Origin: Rhizobium croatiense
GTDB lineage: Bacteria; Pseudomonadota; Alphaproteobacteria; Rhizobiales; Rhizobiaceae
Assembly (NCBI RefSeq): GCF_019793465.1
Contig: NZ_JAILYJ010000013.1
Coordinates: forward strand, 124,001-188,000
Reading direction: 5' to 3'
DNA length: 64,000 nucleotides
Shown here: one piece after another, positions 16,353 through 26,758 of the stretch
Layout of the letters: every line of letters starts with the position of its first letter
How positions within the stretch are numbered: position 1 is the first letter of the stretch
Made by a program: the position numbers and the translations under genes
The notes under the pieces: model-generated
What the model was told of the DNA's origin: nothing
Databases searched by the model: none
What the model saw: only the letters and a program-made list of their open reading frames with translations

Positions 16353-18137
16353 ATGACCGGATTTACGACCCGACCTGAAATTCTCGGCACGTTCGGCGTC
16401 GTCACGTCGACCCACTGGATCGGCTCCGCGGTCGGTATGAGCATTCTCGAAAAGGGCGGCAATGCCTTCGATGCCGCGGTCGCGACCGGCTTCGTGCTGC
16501 AGATCGTCGAGCCGCATCTCTGTGGCCCCGGCGGCGATCTGCCGGCGGTGATTTATTCCAGGAAGAAGGACAAGGTCGAGGTCATCTCAGCCCAGGGGCC
16601 TGCACCCGCGGGCGCGACGATCGAGCACTATAGGCGCGAAGGCCTCACGCTGATCCCGGGTGATGGCCTGCTTGCAACGGTCATTCCCGGCGCCTTCGAC
16701 GGCTGGATGCTGATGCTGCGCGACTACGGCACGATGAGCGTGCGCGAGGTGCTGGAACCGGCGATCTTTTACGCCGAGCACGGCCATCCCTTGCTGCCGC
16801 GCGTCTCAGCGACCATCAAGGGACTTGCGGCTTTCTTTGAAAAGGAATGGCCGACATCCCACGAGACCTGGCTGCCGGGCGGACGTATCCCCGAAGCGCA
16901 GGCGAATTTCCGCAATCCGGCGCTCGCCGAAACCTGGAAGCGCGTCATTGCCGAAGCCGAGGCAAAAAGCGATCGGGAAGCACAGGTGCAGGCGGCCCGC
17001 GACGCTTTCTATCGCGGCTTCATCGCCGAAAAGATCGACGCCTATCTGAAGACCGCCGAAGTGATGGACGCAAGCGGCAGCCGCCACAGGGGCGTGCTGA
17101 CCGCCAACGACATGGCGGACTGGTCGGCAACGACCGAGGAACCGCTGACCTATGATTATCACGGCTGGACCGTCGCCAAGACCGGTCCCTGGGGCCAGGG
17201 TCCCGTCTTCCTGCAGGCGCTGTCGATCCTGAAAGATTTCGACCTCGCCGCGATGAACCCGGATGGGGCCGAGTTCGTTCATACCGTCGTCGAGGCGATG
17301 AAGCTCGCCTTCGCCGACCGCGAGGTCTATTACGGCGATCCCGGTTTTTCCGAGATCCCCGTCGCGCATCTGCTGTCGGAGACCTATGCTGCCGAACGCC
17401 GCAAGCTGATCGGCGCAGACGCCTCCCTCGATCTTCGCCCCGGCATCGTTCCGGGCTTCGAGGCACAGCGTGATCTGACGATGAATATGCTCGGCGCCCA
17501 TTCCAAGACCGGCGCCGTCTACGAGCCCACCATGGCGCATCTGTCCGAAAAGCGCGGCGACACCGTGCATATCGACGTAATCGATCGCGACGGCAACATG
17601 GTCTCCGTTACCCCGTCCGGCGGCTGGCTGCAGTCTTCGCCGACCGTGCGCGGCCTCGGCTTCTGCCTCAACTCCCGGGCGCAGATGTTCTGGCTGAAGC
17701 CGGGCCTGCCGACCTCGCTTGCGCCGGGGAAACGGCCGCGCACGACGCTGACGCCGTCACTCGGCCTCTATGAAGGCCGCCCGACCCTTGCCTTCGGCAC
17801 GCCGGGCGGCGATCAGCAGGAGCAATGGCAGCTTTCCTTCTTCCTCCGCCATGTCAATCACAAGCTGAACCTGCAGGCGGCGATCGATCGGCCGCTCTTT
17901 CATACCGCCCATTTTCCGAGCTCCTTCTATCCGCGCACCCGCGAACCCGGCAACCTGATGGCGGAAGAGAGCTTTGGCTCGGATGTGCTCGGCGCGCTCG
18001 CGCGGAAGGGTCACAAGCTGACGATTACCGACGCCTGGACGATCGGCCGGCTGACTGCCGCACGGCGCGATGCCGACGGGCTGATGCGCGCCGCAGCTAC
18101 CCCGCGGCTGATGCAGGCCTATGCGATCGGCCGATAG
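16353..18137 (+). CDS. gamma-glutamyltransferase family protein (Ntn hydrolase)
   Basis: A 594-residue Ntn-hydrolase proenzyme. The N-terminal half has GGNAFDAAVATGFVLQIVEPHLCGPGGDLPAV, typical of the large subunit. The self-cleavage Thr is in RGDTVHIDVIDRDGNMVS (about residue 400), followed by small-subunit motifs such as the Gly-rich SPTVRGLGFCLNSRAQMF and KRPRTTLTPSLGLYEGRP. No signal peptide is visible, so it is probably cytoplasmic, unlike E. coli Ggt. The start at 16353 fits the AAGG spacing better than an ATG 9 bp upstream. The true acyl donor is unknown; GGT-like relatives include cephalosporin acylases and amide hydrolases. Confidence 0.85.
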   Translation: MTGFTTRPEILGTFGVVTSTHWIGSAVGMSILEKGGNAFDAAVATGFVLQIVEPHLCGPGGDLPAVIYSRKKDKVEVISAQGPAPAGATIEHYRREGLTLIPGDGLLATVIPGAFDGWMLMLRDYGTMSVREVLEPAIFYAEHGHPLLPRVSATIKGLAAFFEKEWPTSHETWLPGGRIPEAQANFRNPALAETWKRVIAEAEAKSDREAQVQAARDAFYRGFIAEKIDAYLKTAEVMDASGSRHRGVLTANDMADWSATTEEPLTYDYHGWTVAKTGPWGQGPVFLQALSILKDFDLAAMNPDGAEFVHTVVEAMKLAFADREVYYGDPGFSEIPVAHLLSETYAAERRKLIGADASLDLRPGIVPGFEAQRDLTMNMLGAHSKTGAVYEPTMAHLSEKRGDTVHIDVIDRDGNMVSVTPSGGWLQSSPTVRGLGFCLNSRAQMFWLKPGLPTSLAPGKRPRTTLTPSLGLYEGRPTLAFGTPGGDQQEQWQLSFFLRHVNHKLNLQAAIDRPLFHTAHFPSSFYPRTREPGNLMAEESFGSDVLGALARKGHKLTITDAWTIGRLTAARRDADGLMRAAATPRLMQAYAIGR

Positions 18138-18387
18138 GCGACCGCCTTGCAGGGCGCTGTAAGGCAATAAGCATTGGCGGAGATAAGCTGTGCCGCCGCG
18201 GCGCGGCGCCCTCTTTTTGCTGCACCGCTTATATGACTTATGCTAGATATTATTTCACCGATAATTGTTAACGACCGATACCCGTCGTTTGTGTTCTCTT
18301 ATCCTTGCGAATCAAAAAGGTTTGATTTGCCGGGGGACGGCCCTCATGTTCAACCATGGGGGCGATGCAACAGTTGGGTAGGAGCCT

Positions 18388-19719
18388 ATGCTGCAACGGA
18401 TTGAAGACATTGATGCCGCCCTGGTCGACAGGTTGCAGTATTCGGCATTCAAGTACTTCCTAAAATATTCCAATCCCGAGAATGGCCTAGTGGCGGATAC
18501 CTCGATCGGCGGCGTGCCGGCGAGCATCGCGGCCGTCGGCTTTGCGCTTTCCTCCTATACCGTTGGTGCCGAACGCTGCTGGATCACCCGCAAGGAAGCG
18601 GCCGAACGCACGGTCAATACGCTGCGTTTCTTTGCCGAGGCGCGCCAGGGCGAGGAACGTCATGCGACCGGCCACCGCGGCTTCTTCTACCATTTCCTGC
18701 ACATGGACACCGGCAACCGCGCCTGGAACAGCGAGCTTTCGACCATCGACACCGCTCTGCTCGTTGCCGGTATCCTGACATCAGCGCAATATTTCGATCG
18801 CCAGGATGAGACCGAGACCGAAATCCGTGAGCTCGCGACCTTCATCTACGAACGCGTCGACTGGCGCTGGGCGCTGAACAAGGGCGACACCATTTCCATG
18901 GGTTGGAAGCCCTCGTCGGGCTTTCTGCGCTGGCGCTATCACGGCTTCGACGAGGCGATCATCCTTTATGCCCTGGCGCTGGCATCACCGACGCATCCCA
19001 TCCCGCAATCGTGCTACGACGCCTTCACGTCAAGCTATTCCTGGATGATGCACGGCGAACAGCCCTATCTCTATGCCGGCCCGCTGTTCATCCATTTGTT
19101 CTCCCATGCCTGGATTGATCTCCGCGGCATTCGGGACAGGCCGATGGCGGAGCGGAACTGGGATTATTTCCGCAACACGCAGGTGGTCATCAACGTCCAG
19201 CGTGACTATGCCGAGCGCAATCCCGGCCAGTTCGTCGGCTACAACAGGAATATCTGGGGGTTTTCCGCTTGCGACGGCCCGCCGCCGACCCGGCGCATGC
19301 GCGGCGGCCGCCAGCCGAAGGTTCTGGGTTATGCCGCGCGCGGTGCGCCGCTTGGCCCGGATGACGGGACGATCGCGCCCTGGGCGGCCCTCGCCTGCCT
19401 GCCCTACGACCGGCAGGCGGCTCTCGACGGCACCAAGGCACTTTTGACCAACTATCCCAACCTGCTCTTGGAGGGCGGCTTTCCCGGCGGCTTCAACCCG
19501 ACGGTCAAGACCAAGCGGCCGGAAGGCTGGGTCGACGATCGCACCGTCGGCATCGACCAGGGTCTTGTCGTCATGACCGTCGAAAACGAGCGTTCCGACT
19601 TCATCTGGAGACTGATGCGGCAGTCGCCGGTCATCCGCCTCGGACTCGAGCGCGCCGGTTTTGCCGGCGGCTGGCTCGAAGGCATCGAACCGGAAGAGCT
19701 GATACGCAAGGTCGGCTGA
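18388..19719 (+). CDS. glucoamylase-like protein (PF10091), possible beta-1,2-glucan hydrolase
   Basis: A 443-residue protein that fits the glycoamylase-like family (PF10091), related to GH144 endo-beta-1,2-glucanases and to the C-terminal part of cyclic beta-1,2-glucan synthase. Conserved pieces: RGFFYHFLHMDTGNRAWNSELSTIDTALLVAGIL, GWKPSSGFLRWRYHGFDEAIILYALAL, YAGPLFIHLFSHAWIDLRGI, NIWGFSACDGP and GFPGGFNPT. These aromatic/acidic motifs line the (alpha/alpha)6-barrel pocket in the family. No signal peptide is seen. TAGGAG lies before the ATG. Rhizobia make periplasmic cyclic beta-1,2-glucan, so turnover of that polymer is the natural guess (inference). Confidence 0.75.
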   Translation: MLQRIEDIDAALVDRLQYSAFKYFLKYSNPENGLVADTSIGGVPASIAAVGFALSSYTVGAERCWITRKEAAERTVNTLRFFAEARQGEERHATGHRGFFYHFLHMDTGNRAWNSELSTIDTALLVAGILTSAQYFDRQDETETEIRELATFIYERVDWRWALNKGDTISMGWKPSSGFLRWRYHGFDEAIILYALALASPTHPIPQSCYDAFTSSYSWMMHGEQPYLYAGPLFIHLFSHAWIDLRGIRDRPMAERNWDYFRNTQVVINVQRDYAERNPGQFVGYNRNIWGFSACDGPPPTRRMRGGRQPKVLGYAARGAPLGPDDGTIAPWAALACLPYDRQAALDGTKALLTNYPNLLLEGGFPGGFNPTVKTKRPEGWVDDRTVGIDQGLVVMTVENERSDFIWRLMRQSPVIRLGLERAGFAGGWLEGIEPEELIRKVG

Positions 19720-19722
19720 GCA

Positions 19723-19824
19723 ATGCATGTCGCCCGGAAGTGTGCAGCGGTTCCGGGGTAACGACATGCATAAAACAAAGAACTAAAGCGCTTCGCATGC
19801 ATCAAATTCGATGCGACGCGCTTT
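19723..19824. repeat. RIME-type double palindrome, copy 2
   Basis: Palindrome A: ATGCATGTCG (19723-19732) and CGACATGCAT (19762-19771) around the core GGAAGTGTGCAGCGGTTCC. Palindrome B: AAAGCGC (19785-19791) and GCGCTTT (19818-19824) with inner CGCAT/ATGCG. It fills the gap between two convergent genes and touches the stop codon of the ABC ATPase gene, so it may also act as a two-way terminator. Confidence 0.8.
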
Positions 19825-20860
19825 ACCGTTCGAAGACATGCGCCTTGCCTGATATATCGAGGCGAACGAGATCGCCGCGCGAGGGAAGGGCGACGCTCGA
19901 GGTCTTGATCCGGATCGGCGGCAGGGCAACGCCATCGAGCGAAACGGCAACGGTGCAGACCGCGCCGCCGAATTCCACCTCGACGACACGTCCACCATGA
20001 TCGCGATCGCTTTCATCGGCAATGACACGGATCTGTTCGGGCCGCAGCATGATCTCCGCCTTGCCCTGCCGGCTGCCGTCGACCGCGACGCGGCCGAGGG
20101 CGCAATCGGCTTGGCCGTTTCGGATGATGGCGGGCAGCAACACCGCATCGCCGAGGAACAGCGCCGTCTCGCGATCCCTGGGATGCAGATACAATGATTG
20201 CGGCGATCCGGCCTGGATCAGCCGCCCTTCCCTTAACACCGCCACCTGATCGGCAAAGCTCAGCGCCTCTTCCTGATCGTGCGTCACCAGAACGGCGGTA
20301 ATGCCAGCTGCCTGCAGCACGCGCGCCACCACCTTGCGCATGTTTTCCCGCAAGCCGGTATCGAGCGCCGAGAACGGCTCGTCGAGCAGCATCAGCCGCG
20401 GCTTACGGCCGAGCGCGCGGGCAAGCGCGACGCGCTGCTGCTGGCCGCCGGAAAGCTGGTGCGGGCGCCGCGCCAGCATGCCGCGATCGAGCTCGACCAT
20501 ATCGAGCAGATCGATGATGCGCTTCTCGCGATCCACAGCCCCCTTCTCGAAACCGAAGCCGATATTCTCGGCAACGCTCAGATGCGGAAACAGCGCTCCG
20601 TCCTGCGAGACGATGCCGATACCGCGCTTATGGGCCGGCACCGCGGCCGGACCGTCCGCCAGCACGTCGCCATCCAGGGTCACCCTGCCGGCGTCGGCTT
20701 GCTCGAAGCCGGCAATGATGCGCAGCAGCGTCGTTTTGCCCGAACCTGACGGCCCGACGACGGCGGTGCGGCTGCCCGCCTGCACTTCGAGGGAAATATC
20801 CTTCAGCGCCTGGACCGGCCCGTAACGCTTGCTGATGTTCTCGATCGTAAGCATCGTCAT
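19823..20860 (-). CDS. iron(III) ABC transporter ATP-binding protein (FbpC/AfuC type)
   Basis: A 345-residue ATPase. Walker A GPSGSGKTT (about 37-45), signature LSGGQQQRVALARAL (about 137-151), Walker B LMLLDEPFSALD (about 157-168), switch His in VLVTHDQEEAL, and a C-terminal TOBE domain (about 270-340). The start overlaps the permease stop by 4 bp (ATGA). With the 555-residue double permease and the FbpA-like binding protein it makes a complete ferric-ion importer. Spermidine/putrescine or thiamine ATPases are close relatives, but the partners and the iron boxes upstream favour iron. Confidence 0.88.
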   Translation of the reverse strand: MTMLTIENISKRYGPVQALKDISLEVQAGSRTAVVGPSGSGKTTLLRIIAGFEQADAGRVTLDGDVLADGPAAVPAHKRGIGIVSQDGALFPHLSVAENIGFGFEKGAVDREKRIIDLLDMVELDRGMLARRPHQLSGGQQQRVALARALGRKPRLMLLDEPFSALDTGLRENMRKVVARVLQAAGITAVLVTHDQEEALSFADQVAVLREGRLIQAGSPQSLYLHPRDRETALFLGDAVLLPAIIRNGQADCALGRVAVDGSRQGKAEIMLRPEQIRVIADESDRDHGGRVVEVEFGGAVCTVAVSLDGVALPPIRIKTSSVALPSRGDLVRLDISGKAHVFER

Positions 20861-22524
20861 TGGCCGGCGGTCCGTTTCGATTGCGTATAGAGCGTCAGGG
20901 TGAGCGGCAGCGACAGCACGATCATCATGAAGGCGTAGGGGGCGGCGGAGACATAATCGATTTCGCTGGTCAGCGACCAGAATTTCGTCGCCAGCGTATC
21001 GACGCCATTGGGCGAAAGCATCAGCGTCGCCGTGAGTTCATTGGTGATGCCGAGTGCGGCGAGCGCCACGCTGGCGGCGGCCCCGGGCGCTGCAAGCCGC
21101 ATGGTGATCTGCCGCACCGCCTGGCCGGGAGTGCGGCCGAGACCCATCGCGGCGCGCTCCAACTCCACCGGCGCCTGGGCGATGCTGGTGCGCAGCCCGA
21201 CCATGGCGCGCGGCAGAAAAAGCATCACATAGGCGACGAGCAGGGTTGCGAAGGTCTGATAGAGCGGCAGCATCAGGCGCACGGTGATCGTCACCAGCGC
21301 CAGCGCCACGACCACACCCGGCAGCGAGCCGACATAATAGTGGCAGGCTTCGAGCAGGCGCTGCAAGCGGCCGGGTGCACGCACCGACAGCCACGCCATC
21401 GGGGCCGCGGCTATCGTCGCCAGCACGCCGCCGGCAAGGGCAAGCACGATCGTCTGCGCGAAGGCGCTGACGACCTCGATACGCCAGATCTCGCTGCCGC
21501 CGAGATAGAGCCAGCGGCCAAGCGTCACCAGCGGCACGCCGAGCGTCAGCACCGCCAGGACGACGGGCAGCGCGATGGCCGGCACCACGAACCAGCCGAG
21601 ACGCCGGCGATCGGCCGGACGCGGTGAGCCGGCGCCGACGCGGGCATAACGTTCGTTGCCGCGCAGCAGCACTTCGAGGCCAAGCAGGAAAAGACAGCAG
21701 GCGACGAGCACGCCGCCGAGCATGTTGGAGGCCGGGCTGTTGTAGGAAGACTGGAACTGGTCGACGATCGCCGTCGCAAAAGTGTCGAACCGGATCATGA
21801 CGAACAGACCGTATTCCGAAAGCAGGTGCAGCGCGATCAGCAGCGACCCGCCGCAGATGGCGAATCTCAGCTGCGGCAGCACGGCGCGGAAGAAGACACG
21901 CCAGGGATTGAGGCCGAGCGAGGCGGCGGCATCCTCGATGGCCGGATCGAGACGGCGCAAGGCTGCGGCGACCGGCAGATAGAGGAAGGGGTAATAGGCG
22001 ATCACCGAAACGAAGATGCCGCTCTGCAGGCCGCGCATGCCGGGAATGAGGCTGACCCAGGCATAGCTGTGCACGAAGGCCGGCACGGCGAGCGGCGCGA
22101 TCGCCAGCCAGGCCCACAGCCTGGCGAAAGGAACATCCGTCCGCTCGGTCAGCCAGGCAAGCGTCACGGCCAGCGCGATCGACAGCGGAATGGTGATCGA
22201 TTCCAGGAGAACCGTATTGATGAGGAGGTCACCGACGCGCGACCGGAAGACGAGCGCCTTCACGGTTTCCCAGCCGACATCATAAGTGATCCAGCCGATG
22301 AAGCCGAGGGGCACGAGACTGAACAGCGCGACCACGGTGGCGAGGAGCATGACGGATGCGTGCGGTATGCGCCCGCGCGGCAAAACCATTCGCACGGTCC
22401 CCGGCGCGGCCGGCGCCTCGCTACCGGATGCGAGCAATCTGTTGTCCTGCAGCAAGGCCGATGCCTTTACACGCTGAAAAAGGAAGGCAACCGCCTTTGA
22501 AGGACGGTTGCCGGATTTCGTCAT
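20857..22524 (-). CDS. iron(III) ABC transporter permease (FbpB/SfuB type, double permease)
   Basis: A 555-residue inner-membrane protein with about twelve hydrophobic segments made of two tandem BPD_transp_1 units, the FbpB/SfuB layout. Each half has an EAA loop: AIEDAAASLGLNPWRVFFRAVLPQL in the first and ELERAAMGLGRTPGQAVRQITMRL in the second. The N-terminal 50 residues are polar and variable. It lies 63 bp after the binding-protein gene and is coupled to the ATPase gene by a 4-bp overlap. Confidence 0.9.
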   Translation of the reverse strand: MTKSGNRPSKAVAFLFQRVKASALLQDNRLLASGSEAPAAPGTVRMVLPRGRIPHASVMLLATVVALFSLVPLGFIGWITYDVGWETVKALVFRSRVGDLLINTVLLESITIPLSIALAVTLAWLTERTDVPFARLWAWLAIAPLAVPAFVHSYAWVSLIPGMRGLQSGIFVSVIAYYPFLYLPVAAALRRLDPAIEDAAASLGLNPWRVFFRAVLPQLRFAICGGSLLIALHLLSEYGLFVMIRFDTFATAIVDQFQSSYNSPASNMLGGVLVACCLFLLGLEVLLRGNERYARVGAGSPRPADRRRLGWFVVPAIALPVVLAVLTLGVPLVTLGRWLYLGGSEIWRIEVVSAFAQTIVLALAGGVLATIAAAPMAWLSVRAPGRLQRLLEACHYYVGSLPGVVVALALVTITVRLMLPLYQTFATLLVAYVMLFLPRAMVGLRTSIAQAPVELERAAMGLGRTPGQAVRQITMRLAAPGAAASVALAALGITNELTATLMLSPNGVDTLATKFWSLTSEIDYVSAAPYAFMMIVLSLPLTLTLYTQSKRTAGQ

Positions 22525-22587
22525 GCCCTAAGGTTTTCTTGAGCCAAAAGCAATAGTTTTGGCTGCTGCAAGCCTGCGGCAGAAGTG

Positions 22588-23610
22588 TCAGATCAGGCCG
22601 GCGGCAGTCATCAGCTCCACGACCTTCTTGCTGTCCAGCGTCGAAGCCTCGACTTTCGGCGCGTTGAGATCGGCGAGCGGGACCAGCTTGCCGTTGGAGG
22701 CTGCGTCCTTGCCGATGGCATATTCGTAGGACGTGCCGTCCTTCAGAACGGCCTGGCCGGCCTTGCCGGTGATGAACTTCAGGAAGGCCTGGGCGTCCTT
22801 CATGTGCTGGGTGGATTTTAGGATACCGCCACCCGAAACGCTGACGAAAGCGCCCGGATCCTGGTTCTTGAAGTAATGGATACCGACATTCTTGCTGTTC
22901 TCGCCGGTTTTGGCCTGATCGCCAAACCAGTAATAGTGATAGATGATCGCGCCTTCAACTTCGCCTGCATTGACCGCCTTCATGGCGACGCTATTGCCCT
23001 TGTAGGGGGTGGCATTGTCCTTGAGGCCCTTCAGCCATGCCTTGGTGGCGTCTTCACCCTTGAGCTGCAGCAGCGCCGCGACAATCGCCTGGAAGTCGGC
23101 GCCGGCCGGCGCCGCACCCCAACGGCCTTTCCAGGCCGGATCGGCGAGGTCGAGCATCGACTTCGGCAGCTTGTCCTCGGTGAGCTTCGTCTTGTCATAG
23201 GCAAAGACGGTGGTGCGGGCGGCAATGCCGGTCCACATGCCGTCGGCCGGGCGGTACTGATCGGGAACCTGATCCAGCGTGTCCTTTTCGACCGGCGCGA
23301 AGAGGCCTGCGCCGTCGACCAGTGTCATCGCCGGCGAATTCTCGGTCAGGAAGATATCGGCCGGCGAGGCGTCGCCTTCCTGGATGATCTGGTTGGCGAA
23401 CTGCATGTCGCTGCCCTGGCGCATAGTGACCTTGATGCCCGTCTCCTTGGTGAAGGCATCGATCCATTCGCGGCCCAGGCTTTCGTGCTGGGCATTGTAG
23501 ACGACGAGGCCTTCATCCTGCGCATCGGCGATGCCAGCAAGCGCCGTGGCGGAGAGAAGCGATGCGGCAAACGCCAGCACCTGGGAAAAACGATTAAGAG
23601 CAGTAGTCAT
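22588..23610 (-). CDS. periplasmic iron(III)-binding protein (FbpA/AfuA type)
   Basis: A 340-residue binding protein with a Sec signal (MTTALNRFSQVLAFAASLLS, cleavage near ADAQ). Mature start EGLVVYNAQHESLGREWIDAF contains the His/Glu region used for iron in FbpA relatives. The C-terminal lobe has EGAIIYHYYWFGDQA, matching the Tyr-rich iron site (FbpA Tyr195/Tyr196). The ATG at 23610 is chosen for the GGAGG 5 bp upstream; another Met lies four codons before it. Two TGA-N9-TCA boxes and a good promoter lie upstream, so it should be induced when iron is scarce. Confidence 0.9.
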   Translation of the reverse strand: MTTALNRFSQVLAFAASLLSATALAGIADAQDEGLVVYNAQHESLGREWIDAFTKETGIKVTMRQGSDMQFANQIIQEGDASPADIFLTENSPAMTLVDGAGLFAPVEKDTLDQVPDQYRPADGMWTGIAARTTVFAYDKTKLTEDKLPKSMLDLADPAWKGRWGAAPAGADFQAIVAALLQLKGEDATKAWLKGLKDNATPYKGNSVAMKAVNAGEVEGAIIYHYYWFGDQAKTGENSKNVGIHYFKNQDPGAFVSVSGGGILKSTQHMKDAQAFLKFITGKAGQAVLKDGTSYEYAIGKDAASNGKLVPLADLNAPKVEASTLDSKKVVELMTAAGLI

Positions 23611-23654
23611 GATGGCCTCCATGGCAATGTCACCCCGAGGGGGTAAGAGGCGTA

Positions 23655-23679
23655 TATTTTTCTTGACTACCTATTTCAA
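23655..23679 (-). promoter_or_regulatory. RirA-type iron box overlapping the promoter of the iron transporter
   Basis: TTGACTACCTATTTCAA at 23663-23679 is a perfect TTGA-N9-TCAA repeat, the RirA iron-responsive motif (TGA-N9-TCA) of rhizobia. On the minus strand the box begins with TTGAAA, a -35 match, and 17 bp later comes TATACG, a -10 match. A repressor bound here would block RNA polymerase. Confidence 0.75.
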
Positions 23680-23712
23680 GTTTGGTCGTCAGGAAAAAAA
23701 CATCACAATATC

Positions 23713-23729
23713 TTGACCAAATATTTCAT
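23713..23729 (-). promoter_or_regulatory. second RirA-type iron box
   Basis: TTGACCAAATATTTCAT at 23713-23729 fits TGA-N9-TCA exactly. It lies 50 bp upstream of the first box (start to start), about five helical turns, so two repressor units could bind on one face of the DNA. Confidence 0.6.
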
Positions 23730-23754
23730 ATTGCGAGGGAATGAATCCCAATTC

Positions 23755-23793
23755 AGTCAAAGAGAGGCGGCGCTGTGCGAGCGCCGCCTCTCT
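23755..23793 (-). terminator. terminator after amaB
   Basis: A 13-bp GC stem AGAGAGGCGGCGC/GCGCCGCCTCTCT (23761-23773, 23781-23793) with a 7-base loop, just past the amaB stop on the minus strand. The following T run is short (TTTG), so termination may be partial. Confidence 0.75.
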
Positions 23794-23804
23794 CGCTATT
23801 GCAC

Positions 23805-25343
<1,539 letters not shown>

Positions 25344-25407
25344 TGTCGTGGTTCCAATCTTGTTATTCCAGAAGCGAGTTTCGCTTCTCAGAAGCGCTTG
25401 TCGGTTC

Positions 25408-26691
25408 TCAGAAGCGGGCATCGGCGAAGTGGGCGACCTGAGCGCCGGCTTCGTACCATAATTCCTTGAGCGCCCGGAAGCTCGGTTCGGTGGGCGAGGT
25501 CAGGGGTAGCGGCAGATCGGCTTCCGAAAGCCGGCCGAGAATATGCTCGGCCAGTGTCCGGCCGAAAACCGTGCCGGGGGCAATGCCGCGGCCATTATAA
25601 CCCGAAAAGCCGATGACACCGGGCGCGAATTTATGAAAGCGCGGCAGCGCATTGTCGGTCATACCGATCTGGCCGTACCATTCGCATTCGAATTCGACGT
25701 CGCCGATCATGGGGAAGAGCCGTTTCAGGGCGCGCTTGGCCCAGCCCTTGTGCACGGCAAGTCCGGTATTGCGCAGCGCCCCGACACTGCCGAAGACGAG
25801 ACGCCCGGCCTGGTCCATGCGGAAGGAGGACAGAATGTCCTTGGTATCCCATGCGCCCTCCCGTCCCGGCAGGATCGATTGGCGCAGATTGTGGCCGAGC
25901 GGCACGGTGGCGAAGTTGAAATAGGGCAGATAGACCTGTTCGTTGCGCACCTGCTCGAAGGGGCCGGTGCTGTAGGCATCGGTCGCGACGATGATCCAGT
26001 CCGCGCTGACCTCGCCGTTTTCCGTCTTCACGGTCCAGCGGCTGCCGTTGCGCTCCGTTGCGATGACGGGGCTCGACGTATGGATGGCGACACCCGCCTT
26101 GACGGCGGCATGGCCAAGGCCGCGCGCATAGGCCAGCGGCTGCAGCGTTCCGGCGCGCATGTCGAGCAGCGAACCGGTATAGACGTCGCTGCCGATGCGT
26201 CTGGCCGTCTCCGCCGCATCGAGCAGCGTCACGGGCGCGCCGCGCGCCGACCATTGCGCCGCGCGCGCCTCGATCTCCTTCAGCCCCTCCGCCCCGACCG
26301 CACAGTGCAGTGTGCCGCTGCGTTCGAGTTCGGAGGCAATCGCGTGTCTGTCGATCAGTTCCATGACGAGCTTCGGCGCATTGCCGAGCAGCTCGAGCAG
26401 GCGTTCGCCATGCAGCGGGCCGAGCACGCCGGGCAGATCGTCGGGCATCACCCACATGCCGGCATTGATCAGGCCGACATTGCGCCCCGCGCCGCCGAAA
26501 CCGATCTCCTTTGCCTCCAGCAGCACCACCTCCGAGCCGGCTTCGGCAAGATGCAGGGCGGAGGAGAGGCCGGTGTAGCCGCCACCGACGATGACGACGT
26601 CGGCCGATACCGCGCCTGCGAGAGGCGAGGTAACAGGCGGTTCGGCTGCGGTCTTTTCCCAGAGGCCGTGGGAGCGCGGATCATTCAGCAT
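25408..26691 (-). CDS. amaA: FAD-dependent oxidoreductase, probable L-pipecolate oxidase (AmaA type)
   Basis: A 427-residue DAO-fold flavoenzyme. The FAD-binding VVIVGGGYTGLSSALHLAEAGSEVVLLEA is near residues 32-60, followed by GFGGAGRNVGLINAGMW, and GFSGYNGRGIAPGTVFGR near the C-terminus is the second FAD contact. Family members oxidise secondary amines or amino groups (PuuB, AmaA). In Pseudomonas putida AmaA turns L-pipecolate into piperideine-6-carboxylate, the substrate of AmaB. Here the gene lies 64 bp before amaB, and hglS is 67 bp upstream, which supports that role. An alternative is a gamma-glutamylputrescine-type oxidase. Confidence 0.75.
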   Translation of the reverse strand: MLNDPRSHGLWEKTAAEPPVTSPLAGAVSADVVIVGGGYTGLSSALHLAEAGSEVVLLEAKEIGFGGAGRNVGLINAGMWVMPDDLPGVLGPLHGERLLELLGNAPKLVMELIDRHAIASELERSGTLHCAVGAEGLKEIEARAAQWSARGAPVTLLDAAETARRIGSDVYTGSLLDMRAGTLQPLAYARGLGHAAVKAGVAIHTSSPVIATERNGSRWTVKTENGEVSADWIIVATDAYSTGPFEQVRNEQVYLPYFNFATVPLGHNLRQSILPGREGAWDTKDILSSFRMDQAGRLVFGSVGALRNTGLAVHKGWAKRALKRLFPMIGDVEFECEWYGQIGMTDNALPRFHKFAPGVIGFSGYNGRGIAPGTVFGRTLAEHILGRLSEADLPLPLTSPTEPSFRALKELWYEAGAQVAHFADARF

Positions 26692-26758
26692 GGTTCAGTC
26701 CGATCGGAACGAAATCGCGGTAGTTTAACCCATATGATGAAGCGTTGAAGCGCGCATT

